A DNA stretch of 64,000 bases from Allantophomopsis cytisporea (Eukaryota > Ascomycota > Leotiomycetes > Phacidiales > Phacidiaceae): assembly GCA_024752435.1 (NCBI GenBank), contig CP103035.1, forward strand, positions 1,550,001 through 1,614,000. Reading direction: 5' to 3'. This document shows, piece after piece, positions 1 to 11,193 of this stretch (positions are counted from its first letter, which is position 1; each line of letters begins with the position of its first letter). The translations under genes were made by a program, and so were the position numbers. The notes below the pieces were generated by a model. The model ran no database searches. It was not told the origin of the DNA and saw only the letters and a program-made list of their open reading frames with translations.

Positions 1-44
1 GTGTTGCCTTGTTCGAGGAGTTCAAGTATGGAACTGCTTCCTAG
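1..44 (+). CDS. Possible 3' end of a gene entering from the left
   Basis: The reading frame beginning at base 3 is open from the window edge to a TAG at 42-44 and reads VALFEEFKYGTAS. The composition looks like a genuine protein C-terminus. Only 13 codons are visible, so the family cannot be named and chance is a real alternative. Confidence 0.3.
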   Translation, partial: VALFEEFKYGTAS

Positions 45-1041
45 GGTGATTTACACAGGGAGGGAATGCTAAAATTGCTTGGCCGACTGTATCAACGAGA
101 ATACGTAATCAGTTAAGCTACTTGTAAGATAGGCGCTTGTACATACTTTGTATAAATTAGAATTTTTAATCTTATTTTTCCCCACTGAAGTGTCAATAGT
201 ACTTAAACCTTGAACGATATGAGTGAGGACTTGAGTATGCCTTTTTTTATTGTAAAAAAGAGTGTGAAGGAGTAAGCCACTCTGTACAATAGTACAAAGT
301 GTACACATTCTCACACGGCACGAAGGAAGCGACGAGCAGCTTGTCACACGATGCGTGGGTGAAGCTGGGTCTGTCTTGTCAATTTAGAAGAGAGTGACAT
401 GAGGATGTGGTGCTGCCAAGGCGAACCAGCACGTGACAGATATAAAGCTCTCTTTATTGAAGTCAGCAATTGAGATCATGGAAAGAAGAGTGCAAATAAT
501 CCTTGTGAGAAATGGGGAAAAGCCCACCATATTGCAATGGTTTACCATCTCACTGTCTCTCCAGACTTGAAACCTGTCGCAAAGTACTGCTGTTGCATCA
601 AGGAACGAGTCTTTCGGTACCTCCGAACACCTTCGAAGCCGGCATGGAAGCCGCAATTCGAGCCGAGTGCGACTCAGTACCATAGGAATGAACAAATTGG
701 CTTAATATGAAGCTGGGTCGCTGGGTTGATCAGATGGTGAAGCGTTGTAGCTATTTTACTGAAAAGTGACACCGGTTTGAATTACTATTCGTAGAATCAA
801 AGGTTCTTGCTCTCCTCTCGGTTTCATGCATTATCTTCCCTCAACTGATCATGTTTAGCCACGCGTTTTTATAGTTCAACAGAAGAGGAGATATAGTAGA
901 TACAAACCGTTGATTTCCTAATACTCCTTTAGATTTTGTGGACCCGAAAAACCTATTGAACGCCCAATCCTCAATCTTGATATAACACCCAACTCCAATA
1001 TGCCAATTTATACGCACATGTACGTGCCGAACAATCATTGC
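45..1041. other. Intergenic spacer left of DPB4
   Basis: AT-rich spacer. The short open frames on both strands lack coding composition and match nothing I know. A 12-base string, tgaagctgggtc, occurs twice (about 361 and 708), which may be chance. It includes the 3' flank of the minus-strand gene to the right. Confidence 0.5.
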
Positions 1042-2033
1042 TCAATCGCTATCCTCACCGTTGTCGAGAGCTTCATCCTCCTTCTCGTGACGTTCATTGA
1101 CTTCGTCGTCTTCAAATTCTTCCTCTGCGAGCCTGCCTGCCTCTTCATCTACATCATCCGGCTCCATCTCTTCTACATCCTCCGCAACCTCTTCCTCCTC
1201 ATCTTCCTGTGGGTCCTCATCTGCGACCTCACCATCGCCGGCTGCCATGTCATTATCAACGTCCATTCTCGCCTTCTTTACTGCACGATCGCCCTCTACG
1301 CTCTCTGGCTCCACACCAGGGACCTTATCTGCAGCCTTCTTCTTCGAATTGGTGCGCTTTTCGGCCTGGATCTCGTTGAATTCTGAAAATAAAAATGTTA
1401 GCATTCCGCAAACCATCAGTATTTTCAGAAATACTGGCAAATGCCCAAGGTACATACTAGCTAACTCTGCTTCGAGTCGTGGTAAGAACTCAGCGAACTC
1501 CACCTCTTCCAATGCAGCGAGGACATTCTGTGGTGTGATGGTTTTCTTGCCACTGCGAAGCGCATCTCCATTGGCTCTGCATAGATGCACCATATCAGAA
1601 TTGAATCCAGCCAAAACGCCCATCTCCATCAGATCGTAAACGAATAGAGGCACTTACGCATTCGCAAGGTGGTTGACGAAAACAGTCGCGCTCTTCGACA
1701 GAGCAAGCATAGCATTTCCTTGGATTTGAGTACCCACGGGCAAATTTCCTTTAGCTAGACGAGCTACAATTGATTTAGGGAGACCGAGGTCCTAGGCGCA
1801 TATCAGTAACGTTTCGAGGCCAACAAAAAGATGAATGGAAGAGACATTGCGAACGTCGGTTCAAATCGTGAAATCAACTGCTTCTAACATGCTCAATCGC
1901 ATCTCAAAGGTCCCAGGAAACTAGCACTAAGCGCACTCACTTCAATGTTTACACCATCTGGTGCCTTGGTCTCCTTCACAGGTGTGCCCTCTTCTCCAGT
2001 TTTGTTTGCGACGTCGGACTTGCGGGGGGGCAT
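1042..2033 (-). CDS. DPB4: DNA polymerase epsilon subunit D (Dpb4/POLE3-like histone-fold protein)
   Basis: Four exons (1941-2033, 1658-1791, 1458-1576, 1042-1382) with GT..AG junctions in phase give 228 residues. The N-terminus is MPPRKSDVANKTGEEG. Residues about 32-110 form a CBF/NF-Y-type histone fold, with DLGLPKSIVARLAKG followed by the helix ATVFVNHLANAANGDAL and the segment SGKKTITPQNVLAALEEVEF. The last 90 residues are strongly acidic with a basic KKKAADK patch, as is usual for fungal Dpb4. The family pairs with Dpb3/POLE4 (and with a CHRAC-type partner) in DNA polymerase epsilon and in chromatin remodelling, and binds DNA in the nucleus. The ATG at 2033 is the first in frame with the conserved fold. 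The upstream gene on the same strand is BLOC1S1-like and is not functionally related. Confidence 0.9.
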
Positions 2034-2884
2034 TTTGATAGCTGTGAAGAACCTATTCTTGGGTGCTTCAAGGTTGATTGTTTCGATATGAAGATCGTGA
2101 GATTTGTGGTCGTGTTGACAAGAGTTCTGATCCAAAACAGCTCTCAGCACATATCGATGCTAACAAGGTCATGGTCGTCGCGAGGCTGAACATTTCCTAC
2201 TGAACAAATTCACTCACGCGCCCACGCGCCGCACTGTCACTCTCCTCTCGGCACCGAGTTGAGCGGTTGCGGGCCGCCTCAGCTCAGCCCGACCGAAGCA
2301 GTTGCTCGACCGACGAGCACCTGAAAATCCAGGACCCAATGCCATGCCAAGATCTCGGGGTACGATAGTGCCTTCGCTTGTGATAAGGACTGTTGCTGAA
2401 GAAGCTATGTATCAGAATCATTGCTAGAACGGGATACGACCTCAACGACGATTTAAGCACGTTCGGTCAGCTCATACACATCATCATCCATGAACCTTTC
2501 AAAATGACATGGAAAGTGATTCCGGCTATATCCTTTTGTGTAGAATAGTACTAGTTCAAAAGAGTGGGTCACAAGAGCAACAGCTCAGGGAATTATCTTG
2601 TATATGATTCCCTCGATTTATCCGAAATATAGAAGTCCAGCTGGGCCGGTCCCTTATAGTCATACCATCGGTCCTACTGGAGTGCAGAGTCGTAAGAGGA
2701 CTTTCAATACACAATGACTGTAAGAGGTGAATATGATGTTCTCTTAGCATATCTGGACAGAGGGCGTTATAAACATTCAGAGAACAGCGGTAGACGACAT
2801 CGGCCTGGTAACTTCAATCGTCATGCAGCGAGAGCGAATTCCAACTCGGAGCTCGAATATGACCCAATCTTCAATTCGTGGCAA
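2034..2884. other. Spacer between BLOC1S1-like gene and DPB4 (DPB4 promoter)
   Basis: Contains the promoter of the minus-strand DPB4 gene, including a GC-rich block at about 2215-2300, and the 3' flank of the BLOC1S1-like gene. Short open frames are present but have no coding signature. No RNA gene seen. Confidence 0.5.
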
Positions 2885-3445
2885 TCACGAGTCAGGTTGG
2901 ACAGAATCGTGCATCGTCTCATCCCGCGAAGAGGAGTCGTAAGAAACAGTATCGTGGCTTGACAGCTGACTAGTAGAACTTCCACCAACGTCCCCATTAA
3001 TCTTCACGTCTCTATCTCCCACGCTGTTCTCCTTCTCCTCGCCCACGCCGCCCATCTCCTCATCGCTTTGGTCATCATCCGACTCGCTCCAGTCACTCTC
3101 GCTTTCACTGCTGCCTTCTCTTACAAGTCGCAGCGTCTCTTGAAGCACCAAGAAATCGCGCTCTAGCACCTCCGCCCAGTTCTGCACATCACCGAGCTCC
3201 TTGATATCCTTCATACCCTGATCCGCGACTTTCTTTAGCTTATCCGTCTCCTTCTTGAGGTTCGCAGTTTCTTTAACCAGCGTCTTCTGCTGCTTTTCCA
3301 GCGCCGCAGAGTTAGAATGTAAGTTTGCGGCGCGCGACTTCAGGTCGTGGTCTAGTGACGACCCGATATTCTTCATTGATGCCTCCAGCACTGTGCGCGC
3401 TTCAGCAATCTGCCGTGTCTTGTCTGCTGTGGAGGAGGATGCCAT
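2885..3445 (-). CDS. BLOC-1 complex subunit 1-like protein (GCN5L1/BLOC1S1 family)
   Basis: Single exon, 186 residues. The N-terminal 120 residues are predicted helical coiled coil. They end in LGDVQNWAEVLERDF, which matches the family signature around the conserved GDVENWA segment of animal BLOC1S1. BLOC-1 acts in endosomal and lysosome-related traffic; in yeast a reduced BLOC-1 works at endosomes. Residues about 110-186 form a Ser/Asp/Glu-rich acidic tail (SSESESDWSESDDDQSDEE) that is absent from the short animal protein. This tail is probably disordered and could be a CK2 substrate (inference). The start ATG is followed directly by the conserved helical region. The gene is divergent from the FAD monooxygenase to the right. 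Confidence 0.8.
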   Translation of the reverse strand: MASSSTADKTRQIAEARTVLEASMKNIGSSLDHDLKSRAANLHSNSAALEKQQKTLVKETANLKKETDKLKKVADQGMKDIKELGDVQNWAEVLERDFLVLQETLRLVREGSSESESDWSESDDDQSDEEMGGVGEEKENSVGDRDVKINGDVGGSSTSQLSSHDTVSYDSSSRDETMHDSVQPDS

Positions 3446-4297
3446 GTTTATGGCTTTATGAACTTATACTGTTGTTGTGAAAGTTGAGGTTTGATAGTGG
3501 ATGTGATAGTGATACTTGAGTGTGGGGCTTACGGCGGGGTAGGTGCGTATCGCGAGTTGCAGCAATACTGAAATCAATACTTGGTATTCGGTAGTCAATT
3601 AACGCAACCCATCAAGTGATATCTTTACTTCTCCCAATCTACGAATTCTGTAATCATTGAATAATAAAGAAAGGACATCTCCACTTTATTTTTATTTTAT
3701 CCAATATAGTACGCAAATTGTATTTCTTCTTTTTCTGACTATTCTCTCTTTGCATCATGTCTCGTATTAGCATTTCTATCATCACCTGCATTTTTGTCCC
3801 TTCAGTGATGCGATCGAAATTCCTAACCCCTGTCGACTTTACCCGATCAGCTCATAAAGATGAGTCGAATGTCTTTTGAATACCCCATGACCTTTTGTAT
3901 GGTGCCCCTGTAAGCAGCATGCTTCTGTCTCACAACTGAGTTTCTCCGATGCCTTTCACTCAAGTTGTTTAGACCAACTCTTGAGAAGTAACTAATATTG
4001 TAACATTATGTTTCCACTATCATCATCATACTAACATACAAAAAGTAACAAATAGTTGTACTTCAGTACAGCAAATACCCGGCGAGGCCTAAAGCGATCG
4101 CAATTATGTGAAACCGTAACTTGCATAATGGCCTTGCATCCTTGTGAACCATGTAACATATACCCTACCTCTCTGCAGATAGGTACCAACATCCTTTATA
4201 AAGAGAGATTTCCACAATTTCTGCTTGACACTTTCTAAGTACGTTCTCCATTGCTTTCTACCAACTAGTGAAACAACGTTTAACCAGTGTTTCTAAC
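3446..4297. other. Divergent promoter region (BLOC1S1-like / FAD monooxygenase)
   Basis: An 850-base AT-rich spacer between two divergently transcribed genes, so it should hold both promoters. There is a TTTATTTTTATTTTATCC run at about 3687 and pyrimidine-rich stretches near 3725. No convincing ORF, tRNA or repeat. Confidence 0.5.
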
Positions 4298-5638
4298 ATG
4301 CCTACCAAGCCTCTCGAGATCGCTATTCTAGGCGCAGGCATAGCCGGTCTAACTTTTACAATCGCCCTCTCAAAATCCCCAGCTTATCGCATTACGATCT
4401 ATGAACAACGCCCCTCTTTCTCAGAGCTAGGCGCAGGCGTAGGCTTCAGTCCCAACTCAGTACGCGCTATGGCCTTAATATCTCCAGCCATCGAAGAAGT
4501 CTATAAGAAAATCAAGACGCCCAATAAATGGCCTTCAAAAGACGCCACCTGGTATGATTTCCGCTGGGGACATGATGTCGGCCCCTACAGTGGTGGAGAC
4601 CTGATCACAGAGATCCCGACGGAGAAAGGCAATGTGCACGGTGGTGGGAGCAGGAAGCATTTCCTTGATGGGCTGGTAGACTTGGTGCCGAGCGATGTCA
4701 AGACGCAATTCAACAAGAAGGCCGTCAATGTCGTTGTAGACGGCGAGCGTTTACGCATCATCTTCGCTGATGGGAGTGAAGCGTTTGCAGATGCAGTTGT
4801 AGGATGCGATGGTATCCGCTCAGCGGCGAGGAGCATCTTGCTTGGGAATGTGGAGGCAGCAAAGGCGAGGTACACAGGAAAATATGCATATCGGAAGGTC
4901 GTGCCCATGAAGAAGGCTGTGGAGGCTGCTGGTGATGAGGTTGAGAATCGCCAAATGTATCTCGGGAAAGGAGGGCATGTGCTCACGTTCCCTATTCGGA
5001 ATGGGGCAGCGTTGAATATTGTAGCGTTCAAGAACGATGATAGAGGAATGACATGGGAGGATAGGCAGTGGGTGCTTCCGAGTTCGAGAGACGCTGTGCT
5101 GAAGGACTTCCAAGGATGGCATGAGAAACCTAGAAAAATTCTGGAGGTATGTTTCTACTCTATTGGAGTTTTTGTCTTAGAGGGCTAACTTATATAGTTG
5201 ATCGAGGAACCCGACAAATGGGCTCTTTTTGAACATCCGGCATGTACTACTTATACCCACCCTACATTACCATTCTGTCTACTCGGGGATGCAGCTCACG
5301 CAACGACTCCTCATCTGGGAGCTGGAGCTGGCTTTGTCATAGAAGATGCATATATTCTTGCTGGCCTGTTGAACTCTCTGGATCAGAAGAGCGTAACCGT
5401 GGGAGACCTCCATAGAGCGATGACGGTGTATGACGAGGTAAGGAGACCGCGAAGTCAACAACTAGTCGTCCGGAGTAGATCTCAGGGCATGCTGTTGGAT
5501 CTCATGACTGAAGATGAGAGCGAGGTAGAAGACTGGAAGTCAAAGCTGGAGGCGGAAATCCCAGTTGCCGCAAATTGGGTGTGGAGTGTAGATCTGGTAG
5601 CTATGTTGGAGAGCGGAAAGGAATTACTTGGAGTATAA
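4298..5638 (+). CDS. FAD-dependent aromatic-ring monooxygenase (salicylate hydroxylase-like)
   Basis: Two exons (4298-5146, 5198-5638) separated by a 51-nt intron give 429 residues. The N-terminal FAD-binding motif is GAGIAG at residues 12-17 (beta-alpha-beta Rossmann fold), with the ribose-binding acidic end in IYEQRPSFSELGAG. A central DAVVGCDGIRSAAR matches the DG motif. LLGDAAHATTPHLGAG places the GD motif at residues 313-314. This is the class A flavoprotein monooxygenase family, which uses NAD(P)H and O2 to hydroxylate small aromatic or polyketide substrates. The exact substrate cannot be read from sequence. The ATG chosen sits eleven codons before the Rossmann motif. No secretion signal, so probably cytosolic. 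The neighbours do not suggest a secondary-metabolite cluster. Confidence 0.88.
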
Positions 5639-7302
5639 AATGCTTTTTTTGTTTATAGTAGAAAGACGAACGCATATTAGCGGAGCACGTAGAAAGGTAG
5701 AAGTAATGAAGACCCGTTTGCTCGATATGCTTTATAGTATGAGTCCTAATTTTTATATGTACGTTGCGATTTAATAACATACGTGGCACGGATCTGGATA
5801 GAGGCTTGTCATTGTTCCATGAAAGTGGCTTACTATACAAAGTCTCTATTGTGATGATCTGGCAAGGTAAATTATGATCACCCAGGTGGTTATAAGACTG
5901 CCATTGATCGGGACTTTCAAGATATGAAAATATTACGGTATGGGCCTAGTGCTATAATTTTGTTCAGTGAAATCATGAGGCTCGTAACTGTCGTATCAGA
6001 GTACTTGCTGGAGATATTGGGCTCGTTTGAGAGGTCTTAAATTTTTAGGCTTTGCGTAAATGTGGGCTGACGGCTCTTGATCAGAAACAATGAGACGAGC
6101 ATCGGTTCGTTTGTAATAGTAGAAAAGGATATTTTTAATGCAGGACTTCTTAACTCACACGAATATCATTTACGAGCCGGAGATTTCGTAGAGTTGGTAA
6201 CTTGAGAATTTAGACTGTGAATAAGAAGAGTTAGGAAAAGCTTAGAAAAAGATATATAAGCTCCACAAGAACTAGGGGATACTGAGTAAGTTGCACAAAG
6301 CTAGTAGCAGCATGCGGTACGAATTAGCAAGAGCATGCTAATTGATACAAAAACAAGAGTTATTATGGCAGTACATAGCTGCATACACAACTCCAACCTT
6401 CTATTCTATGTCATCACCAACTCTGTATCACTATCGAGGTATTGTTCACTGTTCACCAATATGGCTTCGATGCAGATCATGTTTGGTCTATTAAGGTATT
6501 TCGACCAAATGAAAGTACTCATTTCCATGCTCTCTTGACTGCTGGACAGTGGCCACAAGGCGTACAGACACTGTAGGTTTTTCACCTTACGTGAAGTCAT
6601 CCCAAATCATTGTGGTATTCGTTTCACTCTTTCTTAAAATTGCGATATAGTTCAGACCTTAGTTCATCTGTTCGTTAATCTGCTAACACATGTGGCAGCG
6701 ATTTCGAATCTTTTACATATAATCATAAAGGGTACATATGACTTCTGGGCTCACTTGTGCCTCCTCAGACATTGAGGTACTTAGATAGAGCTAAAATCAC
6801 CGAGGACGAGGCCAAAAGGGATATCAACACATAAGGGAAATTACTACATTTGCTAATAGTCGTTAAGTATGGAGACATGGACGCAGCAGAATGGGATATT
6901 AAGAGCAGAGCAAAAAATCTATGCTCAAAATATAATAGGGGACTCCTCTCGTCCTACTATCTAAGAAGGGTAACCAGTAATGGTTTTTATATAGCACAGA
7001 AAGGGCACCATCAGGTACTATATCTGCGATTTCCTTTGTAATATTAATCGATATATACTCAGAAGTAAACAAGGACGGGTGATAGAGCCTTTCATACGTG
7101 TTACGTTCAGAACAGGCTGGCATGTTCGTAGCCCAGCACTGGTACGTTGTGGAATCAGATACAGGAATGATAAAATTTAGAGAGCTTGAAAGTATTATGC
7201 TATCGCTAAAGCTTCAACAACGTCATAACCACAAGCTGCCGCCTCGCAGAATGATACAACAGCCTCACTCAAAAATCCGGTCGAACCAGCACAAAACAAT
7301 CT
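5639..7302. other. Long spacer upstream of RAD10
   Basis: AT-rich, 1.66 kb, with all six frames repeatedly stopped. Short frames near 6335-6600 and 6850-7120 have no coding composition. Contains the 3' flank of the monooxygenase and the promoter of RAD10. No RNA gene or repeat recognised. Confidence 0.45.
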
Positions 7303-8478
7303 ATGGATGACGATGATGAATTCGGCACCGACGCTGACTTCCTGGCAGCGCTGGCAGCGACCGAAGCACGTGCCAAACCAGTCCAGCCAACACCACAAAA
7401 GGTTGCACAGCCCAAACCACAGGTTGTGAACCCATCCGCGCCCAAGATCGTTCAACCAACACCACAAGCACTCCCAACGCGTTCCTCGGGCTCCTCTATT
7501 CTCGTATCTCCGCGGCAGAAAGGCAATCCGATCCTCACGCACCTGCGCTCGCTACCATGGGAGTATTCCGATATCCCGTCAGATTACGTGCTGGGCACCA
7601 CGACGTGCGCGCTCTTTCTCTCCCTTAAATATCACCGTCTACATCCTGAATACATCTATAATCGCATACGATCCCTGCAGGGGAAATACAATCTGCGAAT
7701 CCTCCTTACCATGGTTGATATTGGGAACCATGAAGATAGTTTGAAAGAGCTCTCGAAAACGAGTTTAGTAAACAATGTCACGGTCATATTGTGCTGGAGC
7801 GCAGCAGAGGCGGCGAGATATCTAGAGCTGTACAAGAGCTACGAACATGCGAATCCCACGGCTATAAAGAGCCATCAGAGTACGAGTTATGCGGATAAAT
7901 TAGTGGACTTTATTACAGTGCCCAGGAGTATCAATAAGACGGACGCAGTCACGTTGGTGAGTGCCTTTGGGAGTGTAAGAGGCGCTATAAATGCGAGGCC
8001 GGAGGAGGTTGCTATAGTTAGTGGCTGGGGAGAAAAGAAGGTCAAGAAATGGTGTAGCGTTGTCCAGGAACCGTTTCGTGTCAGAAAGGCTACGAGGAGG
8101 AAGTTGGGGAGAGGGGAGAGCACACAAGGCGAGAGTAGGACCAATACATCTAATGTCTTGGATAGTGCGGTGCCGCTGAACAGAGTCCCTTTGAGGGAGA
8201 TGAGCTCTATGGGGGGAATGTTCGTTGACCAGGATACTACTGATGAGACGTTTGATGCTGCGACCAAGAGCACAAGTGATCAAGGCAATGGAAAAGGAAA
8301 AGAAGTGCAGAGAGATGTCCAGATGTGGGATCCAGGCGATGATGATGAGGAGGCAATGATACTTGCTGCTGTGGAGGAAGAGGAGAGGTTAGAGAAGGAG
8401 AGAAAAAAGGAGCAAAAGAGGAAAGACGATGAATTAAGTGATGGTGTTGCTGCTGCATTGGCAAAATTAAGAAAGTAA
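7303..8478 (+). CDS. RAD10: DNA excision repair protein ERCC1/Rad10 homologue
   Basis: Single exon, 391 residues. The N-terminus (about 1-65) is acidic and then Pro/Gln-rich. Residues about 70-185 form the central ERCC1/Rad10 domain: GNPILTHLRSLPWEY, DYVLGTTTCALFLSLKYH, and a segment ending in LRILLTMVDIGNHEDSLKEL. Residues about 200-265 form a tandem helix-hairpin-helix (INKTDAVTLVSAFGSVRGA, VSGWGEKKVKKW). The protein is the non-catalytic partner of XPF/Rad1 in the structure-specific 5'-flap endonuclease of nucleotide excision repair, single-strand annealing and crosslink repair. As in the family, the nuclease active-site motif is lacking. The C-terminal 125 residues are low complexity and end in an acidic/lysine-rich helix (EEEERLEKERKKEQKRKDD), a fungal extension. 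The ATG at 7303 gives the usual acidic start. Confidence 0.92.
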   Translation: MDDDDEFGTDADFLAALAATEARAKPVQPTPQKVAQPKPQVVNPSAPKIVQPTPQALPTRSSGSSILVSPRQKGNPILTHLRSLPWEYSDIPSDYVLGTTTCALFLSLKYHRLHPEYIYNRIRSLQGKYNLRILLTMVDIGNHEDSLKELSKTSLVNNVTVILCWSAAEAARYLELYKSYEHANPTAIKSHQSTSYADKLVDFITVPRSINKTDAVTLVSAFGSVRGAINARPEEVAIVSGWGEKKVKKWCSVVQEPFRVRKATRRKLGRGESTQGESRTNTSNVLDSAVPLNRVPLREMSSMGGMFVDQDTTDETFDAATKSTSDQGNGKGKEVQRDVQMWDPGDDDEEAMILAAVEEEERLEKERKKEQKRKDDELSDGVAAALAKLRK

Positions 8479-9561
8479 TGGTGGAAGCATTCGAGCTCGC
8501 CGACTCACTAGCTTCTTTCCTAGAAGGCTCTCTGAGATGACGTTTGAAATGATTCAGTATAGTTAGATGTGTAACTATCTTTGCTTCAAGATTGCATGTG
8601 GAGAGACTATACATTGAATTATTACCGCCAGTCCTTCAACATCTTCTAAAGACCCATTGAATAGCTGCACGACTGAGAACATAGGCTCCTTCAACTTCTC
8701 TACACTTTGTAAAGTCAGCTTTGTAATCGCTGTGCTGGCATGAATTTGACCCTATGACTACTAGTTTGGAGATACTTCAATGATTGGATTATACATTCCT
8801 ATCATTTTCCAGGATACACCAAGGTCATTGTTTCTATTATTCCCGTTGTTCTTATACTTTCTGAAAGAAGTCTATAATACATAGTGATTTAATAGTAGTG
8901 AGCATGTTACAAATACTACAGTAAAAAAATCAAGTTGAGAATATTCTACTTACAAGTGATTAATAACATCAGTATTATCAGGTAAGATTTACCCCGCCAT
9001 AATGAATGAAGGACCATAATTATCTCAATCAATTAAACTACCACTTCATTTGAAAAGTTATCACACTAAAGGTCCTATCAAATTATTATTCCACCACACA
9101 GATTCCTAGTTCGGAGGACTCAATTCATAATAATTCCGAATGGCAGCTCTTTCATATGAACAAATGTCCATTGAAATGCGCGACTTCATCATCCTACAGC
9201 TATGACGCACCTCCCCTCACCGCCCGCAAACCTGTTTGGGAAATCCAAACAACACAATTAAACCACCAGACAACTTTACATAAAAGAACATAAGCAACAG
9301 CTTGGCAGTCAAGCTCAAATTTAAGCTCCGCCTCAATCCTCGAGAAGACACGAGTCAAAAAGCAATCAACCACAAATCTCTTAGACAATAGCATCAATCG
9401 ATCACATTGAATTCTCAGCCAATTCCTTCCAGGTCCGTGTGTAGATACAAAGTATCGATCTTTATCATTTACAATCAATAAACCCCGCATCAGAGTTACA
9501 ATAATAATAACCATATCACAAATTCCACATCAAAGCTAAAATTAACTCTTACGTCTCCAAA
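8479..9561. other. Spacer between RAD10 and the GH5 gene
   Basis: AT-rich 1.1 kb with no supportable ORF. The last 150 bases before the GH5 start are A/C-rich with few G, typical of a fungal 5' leader. No repeats recognised. Confidence 0.45.
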
Positions 9562-11193
9562 ATGAAGAAATTCCTCGACAAAGCTAAATCTAAGCTCTCC
9601 GAGCATTCCGATTCCTTCCCTGGCTCCTCACCATCCGGATCATCCCCATCCTATCAACAACCCCTCTCCACCCAGGACGAGCAATCCCGTATCCAACCTC
9701 CAAGCCCTATCGACGTCCTCCGCTACCGCTATCACCACGGTACGAACCTGGGCTCGATATTCGTGCTCGAGAAATGGCTGCATGGAAGTATGTTCCCGCC
9801 GAACAGCAAAGGCGGTTCCGAACTCGATGCCATTAACGCGTCTCTACAATCCGCCGGGCCAGAAGCTACCCGCAGTAAATGGGAAGCGCACTGGCGGAAT
9901 GCTCTTTCAGATTCTGATTTGCATTGGCTGGTGCATGATGCAAAATGCACGAGTATCCGTCTGCCTGTGGGATATTTTACGCTGGGCCGGGAGTTTTCGC
10001 ACGGTACACCCTTCCAGGCCGCTGCAGAGGCAGGCGTATATGATGGAGCGTGGCAAGCAGTGAAAGAGCTGGTAGCACGGTGTCGCAGCGCTGGAATTGG
10101 TGTGCTTTTAGACCTTCACGCCCTACCGGGCGGAGCTAATAAAGACGCACATTCTGGAAGCTCTACTGGCTCTTCAGATTTCTGGAATCATAGGCACAAC
10201 CAGGAGCTCGGTATCCGGTGTGTGACGTTCATGGCGCACGAGTCGCTGTCTATGGACGGCGTGCTAGGCATACAGCTGGTCAACGAGGCCGCCTGGGGTG
10301 CTAAGGGCATGTACGCGTGGTACGAGACAGCCATTGACGCTATCGCACGCGTCGATCAGAATATTCCCATCTATATCTCGGATGCGTGGGATTTGCGGAA
10401 GTGCATTGAGTGGACGAATTCCCGACTTATGTTGCGTGGTGGCCCGAGTAACCCTGTTATCATCGATACGCATAAATACTACACTTTTGACGAAAAAGAC
10501 CGCAGTCGCGCACCCGGTGAGATAGTAGCGCAGATTCCGAGCGAATTGGGTCAGTTGGATGGTAAGGATGGTGCAGTTTGCGATAGGGGAGAGGCTTGTG
10601 TTATTGTTGGCGAGTATTCGTGTGTCCTCGACGGCCGCACGTGGGGACGCGTGTCTGCCAACGAGAAGGATGGGTATGTGTTGCAGTTTGGACAGGCGCA
10701 GAGCAGGCGCTGGCAGGAGCGTGCAAGTGGAGCATACTTCTGGACGTTAAAGATGGACTGGATGGATGGCGGCGAGTGGGGATTTGTTCAGCAGGTTAAG
10801 AAGGGGACTATTACACCGCCTCAGAATTTATGTCTGGGACGAGAAGATGTGCATAAAAGAATTGAGGCGGCAAATGGGCAGAGGGAGGGACTTTGTGAGG
10901 GTGCATACCAGGGACACGAGGGTTATTGGAGTCATACGTCACCAGGGAAGGAGTTTCAGCATCATAGATATAGAGAAGGATGGCAAGTGGGTTTCTCAGA
11001 TGCGCTGAGTTTCTTTGGAATGAGAGGGCAGGGCAATCTGGGAACGGGAGAGGGAGGTGATAAGATTGGATGTCTTGATGTTTGGGTTAAGAAAAGATTG
11101 CTTGAGAGTGGGCAGCGGGGTGAATTTGTGTGGGAATGGGAGCAAGGATTCAGGGCTGGTGTGAACGCCTTCTATCATGCTGCCGGTGTCTAA
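9562..11193 (+). CDS. Glycoside hydrolase family 5 glucan 1,3-beta-glucosidase-like, intracellular
   Basis: Single exon, 543 residues. It begins with a basic amphipathic helix (MKKFLDKAKSKLSEH) and a Ser/Pro/Gln linker to about residue 50, with no signal peptide. The GH5 barrel starts at GTNLGSIFVLEKWL (60-73). SIRLPVGYF, LLDLHALPGG, LVNEA and IVGEYS follow the usual exo-beta-1,3-glucanase order. The expected acid/base is E242 (LVNEA) and the nucleophile E351 (VGEYS), both present. W-rich segments near 400-410 (YFWTLKMDWMDGGEW) match the aromatic substrate platform. The family hydrolyses beta-1,3- or related beta-glucans. Lack of a signal suggests a cytosolic role such as storage-glucan turnover or glucosylceramide hydrolysis (inference). 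Confidence 0.85.
   Translation: MKKFLDKAKSKLSEHSDSFPGSSPSGSSPSYQQPLSTQDEQSRIQPPSPIDVLRYRYHHGTNLGSIFVLEKWLHGSMFPPNSKGGSELDAINASLQSAGPEATRSKWEAHWRNALSDSDLHWLVHDAKCTSIRLPVGYFTLGREFSHGTPFQAAAEAGVYDGAWQAVKELVARCRSAGIGVLLDLHALPGGANKDAHSGSSTGSSDFWNHRHNQELGIRCVTFMAHESLSMDGVLGIQLVNEAAWGAKGMYAWYETAIDAIARVDQNIPIYISDAWDLRKCIEWTNSRLMLRGGPSNPVIIDTHKYYTFDEKDRSRAPGEIVAQIPSELGQLDGKDGAVCDRGEACVIVGEYSCVLDGRTWGRVSANEKDGYVLQFGQAQSRRWQERASGAYFWTLKMDWMDGGEWGFVQQVKKGTITPPQNLCLGREDVHKRIEAANGQREGLCEGAYQGHEGYWSHTSPGKEFQHHRYREGWQVGFSDALSFFGMRGQGNLGTGEGGDKIGCLDVWVKKRLLESGQRGEFVWEWEQGFRAGVNAFYHAAGV

Noticed and set aside
1000..1386. Plus-strand frame of 128 codons opposite the DPB4 tail
   Set aside because: It is the antisense shadow of the acidic DPB4 exon (runs of Leu, Ser, Phe read from GAG/GAT repeats). 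The minus frame carries the histone fold.
1845..1875. GGTTCAAATC resembling a tRNA B box in DPB4 intron 1
   Set aside because: The surrounding bases do not form a T-stem, and no A box is present at the required distance.
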